This document shows positions 10,996-20,921 of a stretch of DNA of 64,000 nt, piece by piece. The stretch is from Eublepharis macularius. Its lineage: Eukaryota > Chordata > Lepidosauria > Squamata > Eublepharidae. Both the position numbers and the translations under genes were made by a program. Numbering within the stretch: the first letter of the stretch is position 1; each line of letters opens with the position of its first letter. The stretch lies in NCBI RefSeq assembly GCF_028583425.1, contig NC_072802.1, positions 11,727,926 through 11,791,925 of the forward strand. The letters run 5' to 3'. The notes under the pieces were generated by a model. The model did not search any database, was not told where the DNA came from, and saw only the letters and a program-made list of their open reading frames with translations.

Positions 10996-12535
10996 TCCTA
11001 CAATATAAAAGGCGAAGTGTATTCAAGACAACTCACTTGCTACCCTGGTGCACCTCCAGAGGGCGCTGCTGTGGAGGGAAGCCCAGATGAGGCAGCCAGA
11101 CCTCCAGAGAGCACGCCACGGTGGGAAACCCAGGCCGGGATCAGGCACAGAGCACGTGGCAATGCCCACCCTCCACCTTCACCCAGCTGGGATCAGGAGC
11201 GGAGCAGATGACAATGCCCACCCTCTGCCTTCACCCAGCTGGGATCAGGAGCAAAGCAGGCGGCAATGCCTGCCCTCCACCTTCACCCAGCTGGGATCAG
11301 GAGCAGAGCAGGTGGCAATGCCAACTCCCCACCTTCACTCAGTTGGGATCAGGAGCAGAGCAGGAGGCAATGCCTGCCTGCCCTTCACCCAGCTGGGATC
11401 AGGAGCAAAGGACATGGCATGCCTGCTCTCCCCTTCACCCGGCTGAGATCAGGAGTGGAGCAGGTGGCAACGCCCACCACCCCCTTCAACCAGCTGGGAT
11501 CAGGAGCAGAGCAGATGGAAATGTCCACCACCACCCCTTCACCCAGCTGGGATCAAGAGTGGAGCAGGTGGCAATGCCTGCCTCCCACCTTCACCCGGCC
11601 AGGATCAGACGTGGAACAGGAAGCAATGCTCACCCCCTTCACTCTGCCGGGATCAGGCAAGGAACAGGAGGCATTGCCCCCCCTTCAACCTGCCAGAATC
11701 AGGCATGGAGCACGTGGCAATGCCCGCACCCTTCACCCAGCTAAGATCAGGAGCAAAGGATGTGGCAATGCCTGCTCTCCCCTTCACGGGCTGAGATCAG
11801 GAGCGGAGCAGGTGGCAATGCCCATCCTCTCTTCACCCAGCTAAGATCAGGAGCAAAGGGCGTGGCAATGCCTGCTCTCCCCTTCACCCAACTGGTATCA
11901 GGAGCGGAGCAGGTGGCAGTTCCTATGCCCCCCTTCAACCAGCTGGGATCAGGAGCAGAGCAGATGGAAATGTCCACCACCACCCCTTCACCCAGGTGGG
12001 ATCAAGAGTGGAGCAGGTGGCAATGCCTGCCTCCCACCTTCACCTGGCCAGGATCAAACGTGGAACAGGAAGCAATGCCCACCCCCTTCACCCTGCCGGG
12101 ATCAGGCAAGGAACAGGAGGCAATGCCCCCCCTTCAACCTGCCAGAATCAGGCATGGAGCACGTGGCAATGCCTGCCTCCTCCCCTTGACCAGGATCAGG
12201 TGCAGAGCAGGTGGCAATGCCCGCCCCCCTTCGCTCAGCCAGAATCAGGCGCAGAGAAGGAGGTAATGCCCACCTCCTCTTCACTCGGTCGGGATCAGGA
12301 GCAGAGCAGGAGGCAATGCCCACCCCCACGTTCAACCTGCTGGAATCAGGTGCGGAGCAGGTGCCAATGTCCACCCTTCATTCGGCTGGGATCAGGCGCT
12401 GAGGAAGTGGCCATGCCTGCCCTCCTGCCTTCATCCGGCTCTTATCAGTGATGGAGGATCAGGGAATGCCCACATGCCTGCCCTACCCTTTCTAGAGCCC
12501 ATTGTATTTTTTCCCACAATCGTCTTTGTTGCTAG
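10996..12535 (+). mobile_element. Non-autonomous Helitron, long copy with expanded minisatellite
   Basis: Begins TCCTACAATATAAAAGGCG after an A and ends TTTGTTGCTAG before a T, matching the 770-1372 copy at both ends. The 3' hairpin is present but partly decayed (ATTGT/ACAAT). The head (TTGCTACCCTGG, GAGGGCGCTGCTG) and tail (GGGAATGCCCACATGCCTGC) are shared between copies. The size difference (1540 against 603 bp) comes mostly from the internal array. It carries no transposase. Confidence 0.88.
11130..12420 (+). repeat. Minisatellite, ~50-bp unit, about 25 copies
   Basis: The unit reads approximately GGGATCAGGAGCGGAGCAGG, TGGCAATGCCCACC, CTTCACCCAGCT. Unit length drifts between about 46 and 53 bp. 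Longer-range repetition is visible: the stretch around 11490-11720 recurs almost unchanged around 11940-12170, so blocks of several units were duplicated together. It opens frames on both strands that are not genes. Confidence 0.85.
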
Positions 12536-13089
12536 TTTTAAAATAATTTACAGCACTGGTTGACTTAAACACAGCTCCTGCTCCGCAGTCTTGGAAGATC
12601 CAGAAATGTGCCACAGCTAGCCAGCAGCAGTCACAGCAGGCTGAAAAAAATCTATTTACTTCCGTTTCAGAGGACAGAATGGATAGGAGAGCCCTCACCG
12701 AAGATGTAATTTAATTGGTGTCACCTTAGAACGAGGATGGAAGTCTGAGTTAAGACTGCCAAAGTATTGGCTACCATACCAGCAAAGTATTGGTTGGGAA
12801 AGGCTGATATACATAAACACTCCAAGTCCAGAAAAGAGCAGGAGTTGGGAGCCTCAGAGTTTACAGACATATTTTAACATAAGCTTTAAAACAGTTCCCT
12901 GCCCTCTTACCTACTGGTTTGTTGCACTGATTACACATAAAACAGAAACCTGGAGGGGGAGACCCTTATATTCCTTCCGATGACTGTTCCATGCTTAAGA
13001 AAACCATTTCTCCATCCTATACCCATAACAAACCATTTAAAACTTGCTTTGAACAGGCTTTTATTAAGTAATCTTAAATGAGTACTAAC

Positions 13090-13154
13090 CTGACACTTGT
13101 CACCTAAGTAATACTGTCTTCCAGCAAACACCAAATAATCAGTTTTTTGCAGTT
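13090..13154 (-). CDS. ALG13: ALG13 Tudor domain exon 1
   Basis: Completes Glu and encodes [20 protein letters not shown] plus Gln before gttagt. It matches human [20 protein letters not shown]. The GDKCQV strand opens the Tudor barrel (about residue 295 from the OTU methionine). Confidence 0.95.
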
Positions 13155-14507
13155 CTATAGAACAGATTAAATATTAAAACATAAGCTGCTTATTTGACAC
13201 ACATTTTCAAAATTGATATAGGATTTTGGAGCTTTGGCTGCAAGAATGCTAAACATAAGAGCACAATCATAAAATATGATGCGCTAGAAAAAATTTTTTA
13301 ATTTTATTTGAAAAGAAAAATACAAATAGCAATAGAAAGCGCATATAACGTTTTAGAAAATACAAAATACTAAATGTGAACTATAACAAAAATATATTCA
13401 AAATATCTGGCAACACAACTAACTTATGGAACGTTTCTCCTCTCTCTCTCCTTAATTACTTATATCTAAAATTTCATATCTATATCAGTCATTTATTTCT
13501 TATTTTATACTCAACATTTTTAAGGTCTCTATATTATAATTAATCTATTTCCATATTAACTACAATTAATTTTTCTTAGCTTCCAGCTACGTAATCAAAG
13601 AAATCTTTCCATTTTTTCTGGAATTTCGATACTGGTCTATTATGCACATAAGTTAATTTAGCCTTCAGTGCTTATTCATATAGGTTATCCTGCAAGTTTT
13701 GTACACATAAGGAAACCTTAAAAACACACACAACACCACGGTTTCCTTCATTACTTCAAATTTCCAAAAATCTTAAATCTAAGTGCCATTTGGTTTCCAC
13801 AACCCACTCTGAGCATACACACAGGACTAATAGAGTCAGGCTTCCTTACACAGGCCTCTGAGAGTTCAAGAGCGGCTGTCACACCCCATCAAGCCAGTTC
13901 CACAGATTATCACTGGTGGAACACATCTGCATCCACTTCCCACAATTATCATGTAACTATGAATGTAATGCATGATGTGCGAATGCTGACATTTAGTGCA
14001 CACTCAAGTGACGCCCAAACATTACATATTTGCTGCACAAGGTGCCAATGTAACACCACAATTTGCTGTAGCAACCATATGAAGCTAGAGATGGGCATGA
14101 ACCAAAATATGAACCAAAGTTCACCAAAAACAGGCCGGTTTATGGTTCGCGAACCAGCGGTTCGTCAGAGCCCATTTCTGATGAACCGCCACGAACTTTA
14201 GGGCAGTGCGTTTGTTTTGGGGGTTTTTTGGTTCTGCAGACAGCCTGGTGCCAATCAATCAGTTTCCTAGGGATTGGGCATTCTGCAGACCTTCTGCTGA
14301 CCCAGAAGTGGTGATTTGCTGTCCCAGAAGTGCCATTTTCACGAACCAAAACGAACCAGTTTGTGAACCAGGGCAGGTTCATGAAACATGACAAACCACA
14401 TGGGGTTTTTTTTCTGGTTCGTGGCCATCTCTATATGGAGCTACCCATATAGAGATATACATATACAAGTGTAGAACAGCCCTCATACACTAGCTAGCAT
14501 TAGATAC
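13155..14507 (-). other. ALG13 intron
   Basis: Holds the hAT MITE at 14086-14433. The AT-rich 13155-14085 shows nothing recognisable. Confidence 0.6.
14086..14433. mobile_element. hAT-type MITE with 8-bp target duplication
   Basis: Terminal inverted repeats TAGAGATGGGCATGAACC and GGTTCGTGGCCATCTCTA (two or three mismatches). It is flanked by TATGAAGC (14078-14085) and TATGGAGC (14434-14441), an 8-bp duplication with one difference. It is rich in GAACC/GGTTC submotifs near both ends, a likely transposase-binding feature. No coding capacity. Confidence 0.88.
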
Positions 14508-14613
14508 CTTTCCTGCTGTCCAACCACACATCAAATTCTATGTTCCGATAGATCTCAGGGTCCAGTGCTTTCAACACCTTGTAGGGAAAGGGCATCTTGG
14601 GATTTTCAGAAGG
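14508..14613 (-). CDS. ALG13: ALG13 exon: conserved pre-Tudor motif
   Basis: A 106-nt exon after TTTGCAG, encoding [20 protein letters not shown] and [15 protein letters not shown] plus one base before gtatct. The [21 protein letters not shown] block is nearly invariant in ALG13 and has a close relative in OTUD4 (KVLKSLNPAVYRNVEYEIWL), which supports common ancestry of the two OTU-Tudor proteins. Confidence 0.96.
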
Positions 14614-16904
14614 CTGCAAAGTTAAAATGGACAAATTAGAACTGCAGGCATGACTTTACTTCCTTTAATCCTTCCTAAGAGCTTATAGTTACAGAGGACT
14701 GGAATCCCCCAGCTCTATTCCAACTGGGATTCCCTTTACTCCAGAGGTTTCACTCCAGTGATGATTTGTTGAATTTCACTGGATTTCAATCAGCAAAACC
14801 CAAGAAGTGAGAATGTTCTTTCCTATTCCCCCATGTCCATAGAGACTGGGGATTTGATAAAAGCTCAAAGCCGCACACATTCATGACACAGAATCAGGGC
14901 ATAAAAAAGCATAGCCATGTGACAAAAGGCAATGAGAAAACTAAAAATTCCTTTAAGACTGCCCTTTTGTGTGCTGAAAAACCACAAAATGTGTTTCTCA
15001 GCTCTCAAAGGGCTGGATTTATTATCTTTTTTAATCTCTGTGTTGAGATGTATGGCTATGCTTTTCTTGGGACCCCCCAAATCTCCAGGACGTAGAATTC
15101 TGCTGCTATGAGATTATATATACACATCCCCACCACAATGTGATGTCTCTTGATCATAGCAGCTCCACAGACTGGGGCTTGATCTGAAGAATGGGGGTAA
15201 GGACAACGTTTGATACAGAAATCCACTGTAATAGAATTTATGATCATCCCGTTAGAAGCAAACAAGCTGTTGCATTAGTTTTCATTTCAATTGCAGTTGC
15301 AAAGTGCCACATATGGAGTTGGAATCAAGCATGAAATACAGAAGATTGACTGCAAAGCCATACACAGTTGCAGCACCAATGAAGAGTTATGTACTAGCAA
15401 TTTATTTCTGGGATTCAACTGGCTTTGATTTTCAGAATGTCACTTGAGACAGGTCAAAAGATTTCAGGATTGTTAAAAACCCAAGAATTACAATTTGCCA
15501 AGAGTGGTTTTGATAATGTCTTTTATGGCTTAGTTTTAATCCCTTTCTTGGTTGTACTGTACGGTTTTATCATTTCTTGTATTAAATTTGGATTAAAAAT
15601 TTTTTAAAAATTAAAGAAAGATTTCAGGATAAAGTCAGTGCTTTCCAATAAAATCAAGGGGGGTAAATCCTGCTCTTGAGTTCTAGCTCACTAAGATTTT
15701 CATTTGAAGATGGAAGACTCTCAGAATCAGACAATTCTCTGCTCTGCACCCACTGACACCCTCCTTTGCTGGTATAGATTCTGATTACTGTGGATTACTC
15801 TATCCTACATAAGAATAGTTATGGGCCTTAAGGTCTATTGAGAAGATAGATACAGCTCTTGAATATCAGGAAGTGGATCTGGTTAGGTGTATATTCAGGT
15901 TCAAAATGTGTTTGAGAGATTGTAAACAGTAAAAGTCTGGAAGGAATTCTGACAGAAGAAGGAGAAGTGAGAGGGACAAAGGAGGCACTGGCGTAGCATG
16001 GGTTGTGAGCATCTGGGGCAGTTCCTGGCAGAAGATGGTGCCTCTGGCACGACGCGCGCATGCAAAGTGTGCATGCGCTCCTGGGCCCCTGCGCAATAAC
16101 ATCACTTCTGAGAAGTGATGGCATCGCTCAGGGCGTGACCACCCCCCTGCAAGCACTCCCACAATTCGAGGCCGCTTGCCTCCCCACCCCTTACCCCTCC
16201 ACCACAGCCGCCCACACCACCACTGCCCACTAGCATGCTCTTTGGCCAGCAACCGAAGATGGCCAGCTCAGCACCCAGCCGCCCTGTCAGTGCAGCAAGC
16301 GGCCACGGTGGCGCGGGTGGCTTCCCAGCTCCTGCAGACATGGCACAGGCTCTCTTTGGTGGCCGGCGCCCCTAATAATTTTGCACCCTGGGTGGCCGCC
16401 CCTCTGGCCTCTGGAAGGAGGTTAACATGAACTATTTGCACATCACTGGCAGCTTACTGAAACCCAAGGTGTGTGCTGCCACACTGGTAAATGGTATCTT
16501 GAGTACAGCTTTCAGACAAATACAGTTTTCAAAGACAAAATGTAATTTTCCTCACGTGCCCACTTTCTTCACCTACCAAAGGAGAACTTAGATGCCTGTA
16601 CAGTCTCAACCACAACAGCAGAACACCAAAAAAGGAGCTAAAGGGGGGGGGGGGAGAAAACAGGAGACTAATAGGAGGTGGGCTTACAAATTCTCCTATT
16701 TTCCATGGATGGGATTCTCAGATGAAAAGGCAGAAGAAATGGCAGAAGAAAAGTGAAAGGAAGTGAAGGGGCCAGTGCAGCTACAGCCATTCTAGGTGAG
16801 AGCTGGGCGAGGCACAGCAACAGGACTCAGTCCACAGCTTGGCGTGTAGGCGGCACAAGGAGTCAGATGAAAAGGGTTATCATCTTTGTCTTCAGATGCC
16901 AAAC
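14614..16904 (-). other. ALG13 intron
   Basis: A GC-rich tract at about 15985-16430 begins GGCACTGGCGTAGCATGGG and looks like part of an interspersed DNA-transposon-like repeat, but I could not find its termini. A poly-G run lies near 16636-16653. No exon was found here. Confidence 0.5.
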
Positions 16905-16980
16905 CTTTGCTTCCTCAGTGCCTTGCTTGCATTTTTCTGCTGGCAGAATAGCCGATTCATAGCTTTCCCAATCTTCCACC
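16905..16980 (-). CDS. ALG13: ALG13 divergent linker exon (76 nt)
   Basis: Needed to bridge the phase-2 end at 17345 and the phase-0 start at 14613. It follows a TTGCCTAG acceptor, completes AGG (Arg), encodes VEDWESYESAILPAEKCKQG and TEEAK, and ends at gtttgg. Human has [20 protein letters not shown] and TEETK, so only the ends and the Trp are well conserved. The donor is weaker than the others. Length, phase and flanking matches make the call sound. Confidence 0.85.
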
Positions 16981-17697
16981 CTAGGCAATGAAAAACACAG
17001 CAGATTTTCAACATTGCAACAGACCATGTCTGTTCAGTGCTGGGGGAAAAAAAACACCTTTTCAGAGTTTTGCAATACAGAAAGAGAAGCACCATGGCAC
17101 CATCAAGTGGTGAAACACACAACTATTGTATTTTGGTTAGAACAAATGTGCAGAAGTTTTAGAAATAACAACTTAACTATTGCATCTGAAAGCCTCCACC
17201 CACCCAGTACACAACATCCACACTAAATGCGGCCAGGGCTTGCAAAACAGACGCCACCCCTCAGATGAACCATCACTCAGCATGTTCACACAAGGGTATG
17301 CCAGGTTTTGATGTGTGAATCCAAAGGCTCATTTCAAGGAGTACCTCTTTTCTGAAAAATTTTTGTTTGATCTGTCAACAGGGCAGTCAAAATTGGCATC
17401 TTCACTTCCAACAGATGCACTATTTCGGTTTTTCTTGGCTCCACTTCGAAACATCTCAACTGCGGTCCTCAATTCCTCTTCGGGCACATAGAACACATTT
17501 TTGTACAGGATCTCATACAACACAGCTGTGGAAGCAGAACACACAACTTAAAAAGAAAGATTTATACGTGGGTTTCAAAATTAGAGTTCTCAAGACCAAT
17601 GATAAGCTTCTCTAACATGCTGATTTTAGTTATTTTGCCTACTGCTGATTATTTAAGAAAATTAGGAAGTGTTGGAGAAAGAGAATGTTTTATTTAC
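16981..17697 (-). other. Two short ALG13 introns (16981-17344 and 17526-17697)
   Basis: Compact introns of 364 and 172 bp flanking the 181-nt exon. Nothing recognisable apart from splice sites. Confidence 0.7.
17345..17525 (-). CDS. ALG13: ALG13 exon: end of OTU domain and acidic linker
   Basis: A 181-nt exon. It begins [20 protein letters not shown], continues [15 protein letters not shown], and then becomes a polar linker ([20 protein letters not shown]). It ends in phase 2 (AG) at gtactc. The first 35 residues are near-identical to human ([32 protein letters not shown]). The linker is conserved only in character. Confidence 0.95.
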
Positions 17698-17779
17698 CCT
17701 GGCAAATGGCAGCATTTGCCTGAAATTGTTTGGTGTACACTGAGTCATAATGGCCATTACTGGAACAACACAGGAGAAT
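17698..17779 (-). CDS. ALG13: ALG13 OTU exon with catalytic histidine
   Basis: An 82-nt exon encoding [20 protein letters not shown] and then ANAAICQ plus one base before gtaaat. The GHYDSVY block holds the OTU catalytic histidine, about residue 142 counted from the methionine at 33072. With Cys39 conserved, both key residues of the thiol protease are present. The human equivalent is SSSGHYDSVYSKQFQ. Confidence 0.95.
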
Positions 17780-19502
17780 CTGAAAGTCAAAAAATCCTAG
17801 GTTAAAAATCTAGAAACTTGTTCTTGTGTTTGTTTATATGAGGTCATGCTCAACATCCCAGCCCCCAAAGTCAGAATGAGAAATGAACTGAATGCTTCTG
17901 TGACCATGTGCAATCTTGAGAAACCAACAGCTTCACAGTCAGCAGGACTGCAGGTGTCAGTTGTTTCCAAGATCCAAGAACTAGATACATATTATTTTTT
18001 CACTGGATCCAGAATCAATCATTTGTCATTTCCCTGGAATGATTCAGAGTACTGGTTCTGACACACAAAGCACCAAATTGTTTGGGTCCTATATCCCTAA
18101 GGGTGGTTGCTTCCCCATGGGAATTTTTACCCACATGGAAAGTAAGCCCTCTGCCCCAATACACACCTTAAAGGGCTCAAATGGGCACCTTTGGAGTGAC
18201 TGCAGAGGACTGGGCACTCCCTCCAACACCATTACCAGGAGGGGACAAAACTATGCACCCCTTTCAAAATGATGAGGCATAGCTCTTTACCATGCACAAT
18301 CCCCCTTTTTTATTTTTTAAAGGACTCCTCCCCCTTTCCCAGTTAAGCCATGCTGTACTGTTACAGCATAGCTCGGTAGGAGTAAGGCAACTGGAAGGGG
18401 GGAGGGGATTCCCAGACATGTCAGTTCCAACAAAACTGCCACCTCACCTTGTGATATTCTGCAGGCACAATAGGCAGGAAGGAGCAAGGGGGGTGGCAAC
18501 AGCAAGCAGTATAGGAATGGGCGGGGGGGGCGGGGGAGGAATAGAGTTCCCATGTAGCTTGCTGCTAATGTGTTGGGGACATGTTTTCCTGCACCCTTCC
18601 CAAGTGGATGCAATCAGTGCTGTGTTGCAATAAATAAAAATAAGCAGGAGGCCTCTGAAAATGCCACCTATGTGTGATGCTCAAGTGAAATAAATGTACT
18701 TTTTCTTGCATTTCAAAATGAACTTCTCTTCTATCAGGCTATGAACAACCCATCCCTTTCAAGAGGTGGGGTGCCACCAGTGCTTTTTTTGTTAAAGTGC
18801 CAGTACTGATAGGTAGGTAGGTAAATATACTGCTTCTGAATAATTTCTACATCATTAAAGGTGTTTGCTTTAAGTATTGTTTCATCTCTGTAATCAGATT
18901 TATGCTTGTTTTCAAATTTCTGCAACTTGTACCCTTTTATATTTGTTTACTGCATTTCCTGGCTGTTGATAATATTGCCTTGTACTGCATAATCTGCCTT
19001 GGGTCTCAGTAGCCATGCACAAACAAATGAGCAAGTAAATCCATTTCCACTCATTCCTCTCTCTGGATTTGGGAGAGCTCCCCAAAAGGTACCAGTACTC
19101 AATACTAGCGGGTACCATTAAAAAAAGAGCTCTGGGTGTAACAATCCACAGTAATCTTCTGGATACTTATTACTGTTGAAAGCCACTGACACCAGCATTT
19201 AAAATGTTTGCTCATTTGTATAGGGTAAAAATAGCCAGGTTCTACTAAGCACACAGTTGGTCAGTGGAATGCGCTGGTTTCACTTCCTCAGAAACAGTGA
19301 TTTTGTTCTTTATAAAGGAAAGGATTCTTTCTTTAAAACAACTTTTTATAAACCTCAGGTTAATACTATCATGGTGCAGATGTTACACTTTTCTAGAACT
19401 TATAAGATGTCCCAGTAAATTTCTACCTTAAGCCTACAATTAACAAGAAAGCTCAAATGTCTTATACTGGTTGGTTAGCAGGGAAGCTGCCCAGGAACAT
19501 CA

Positions 19503-19676
19503 GCCGTTTTCACACTGCTTACTGGCCACGGAACATCGCACCGAGCTCCTGGAATGACAGTGTCTTCCTGGCGCTATTTCGCATGAGAACTGCTGTGCGA
19601 AATCACGCCAGGAAGACGCTGTCATTCCGGGAGTTCGGAGCAATGTTCCGTGGCTAGTAAGCAGTGTGAAATCGGC
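19503..19676. mobile_element. Foldback MITE, 174 bp
   Basis: Almost the entire element is one imperfect palindrome: GCCGTTTTCACACTGCTTAC at the left pairs with GTAAGCAGTGTGAAATCGGC at the right, and the arms continue through CCACGGAACAT/ATGTTCCGTGG-like and AGTGTCTTCCTGGCG/CGCCAGGAAGACGCT-like blocks. I see no clear target duplication, so the superfamily is open. Confidence 0.75.
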
Positions 19677-20489
19677 CATCCTCAGGCCATTACCAAACTG
19701 CATCTCCAAAGCAGGCTGCCCTTCAGAAAGGTCTGCCTGCTAACTTCATCTCCCTTCTCTTGAACGAAGCTAAGGCCCGTAGACCAGCCACTGAATCCTT
19801 GTAGTTAAGGGTTCTGAAATGAGCATCTGACATAGCAATGAGGCTGCTGTGAAGTATTCTGATTTCTGCAATTTCTTCTAAATATTTGGGGACCCCTAAG
19901 CTAGATGTCTCATTATGGTGCACAACTAAGGGTCAGTTCATAATTAAATTCATCTTTTTAAACGGGAATGGCATTATGAGTCAAGAAACTCCTGCAGTTC
20001 TTCTGTGTGAATTATGAAAAGGCCACTCTTAATTGTTCACGATACTGTGTTGACGTATTAATTCATTGCATGGGAACAGATTAACAACTATGCTAGCCAG
20101 AATACCCAAGAGAGGCTTCAAGTGCTACATCCACTGTGTCGTTATCAGATAGGTCAGTAGTTCTAGATGGACAAAGCAGGAACAGTTCTCCTGTCTACTG
20201 TGTGTAGGCTCTAGGGTATTCACTCTGCAGCTCACAAAGAGCCATAATCGCAATTCTCATCAACCGAAAGAGCCACGTGATTACCGCATGCCCTAAGATC
20301 AGTCTGATGGTTTCCATCCTCACTCTCTTTTGCAAGCAGCCTCGTAGTTAACACCACGATGGTCTGTCCTCCATCAAGAATGGAAACCTTAGAATGCCTT
20401 TTCAAGAGCTGCGATAAATATATGACAAAACAGAAATAACAGCAAATAACCGCAAAAACAAGGCAGGACTTTTCACTTGTGCAAACACA

Positions 20490-20667
20490 GAGCCAAGCTA
20501 CACGTGACGAATGACACTCGCCTGGCAAGTGAGCAGACTCGCGTGTATTCCTCCCTGTTCACTTGCCATTCACTTGCTCTCCACCCGATCAAGTAGAGCA
20601 CAAGTGAATGGCAAGTGAGTCTGTTCACTTGCCAGGCAAGTGTCATTCATCACTTGTAGCTTGGCTC
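20490..20667. mobile_element. Foldback MITE, 178 bp
   Basis: GAGCCAAGCTACACGTGACG at the left is matched by the reverse complement of the right end (GAGCCAAGCTACAAGTGATG), and the arms extend through AATGACACTCGCCTGGCAAG. Tandem CAAGTGA-like motifs fill the arms. No coding capacity. Confidence 0.78.
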
Positions 20668-20848
20668 ACAATCTCGTGTCATATTGTTGAAAGCTATATT
20701 TGATTATGGCCTTTGGGCCATATGAATGACCAAGCACAGCTATCACTTCTATAAAATATCTTTGTCAAGAGGAGAACACACTGACATGAGACGAGTATGC
20801 ATGGTTTATTATGCTTAAGAGACTGGTCTCATACCTCATCTTCCTTAC

Positions 20849-20921
20849 CTTATCTTCAAAGCCATTGTCAGTTGCATAAGAAGGTGGCTTTCCAGGGTGT
20901 CGATAGAGAATGAAGTCTCGA
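20849..20921 (-). CDS. ALG13: ALG13 OTU exon (73 nt)
   Basis: Completes the split Asn and encodes [20 protein letters not shown] and then FEDK before gtaagg. It matches human [20 protein letters not shown] and YEDK. It carries the OTU central beta strands. The acceptor is TCTAG. Confidence 0.95.

Larger units (their letters stand above)
9867..13089 (-). other. ALG13 intron
   Basis: Dominated by the long Helitron (10996-12535). A (CA)n microsatellite of about 11 units lies at 10540-10561. The flanks, 9867-10530 and 12536-13089, show nothing recognisable. Confidence 0.65.
17780..20848 (-). other. ALG13 intron
   Basis: Contains two foldback MITEs (19503-19676, 20490-20667), a poly-G tract at about 18518-18538 and an old LINE 3' tail at about 18930-19010 (TAATCTGCCTTGGGTCTCAG, shared with about 57545-57595). 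The rest shows nothing. Confidence 0.6.

Noticed and set aside
11121-11744. 207-codon plus-strand frame and overlapping frames in the minisatellite
   Set aside because: All are translations of the ~50-bp Helitron array, open in several frames at once.
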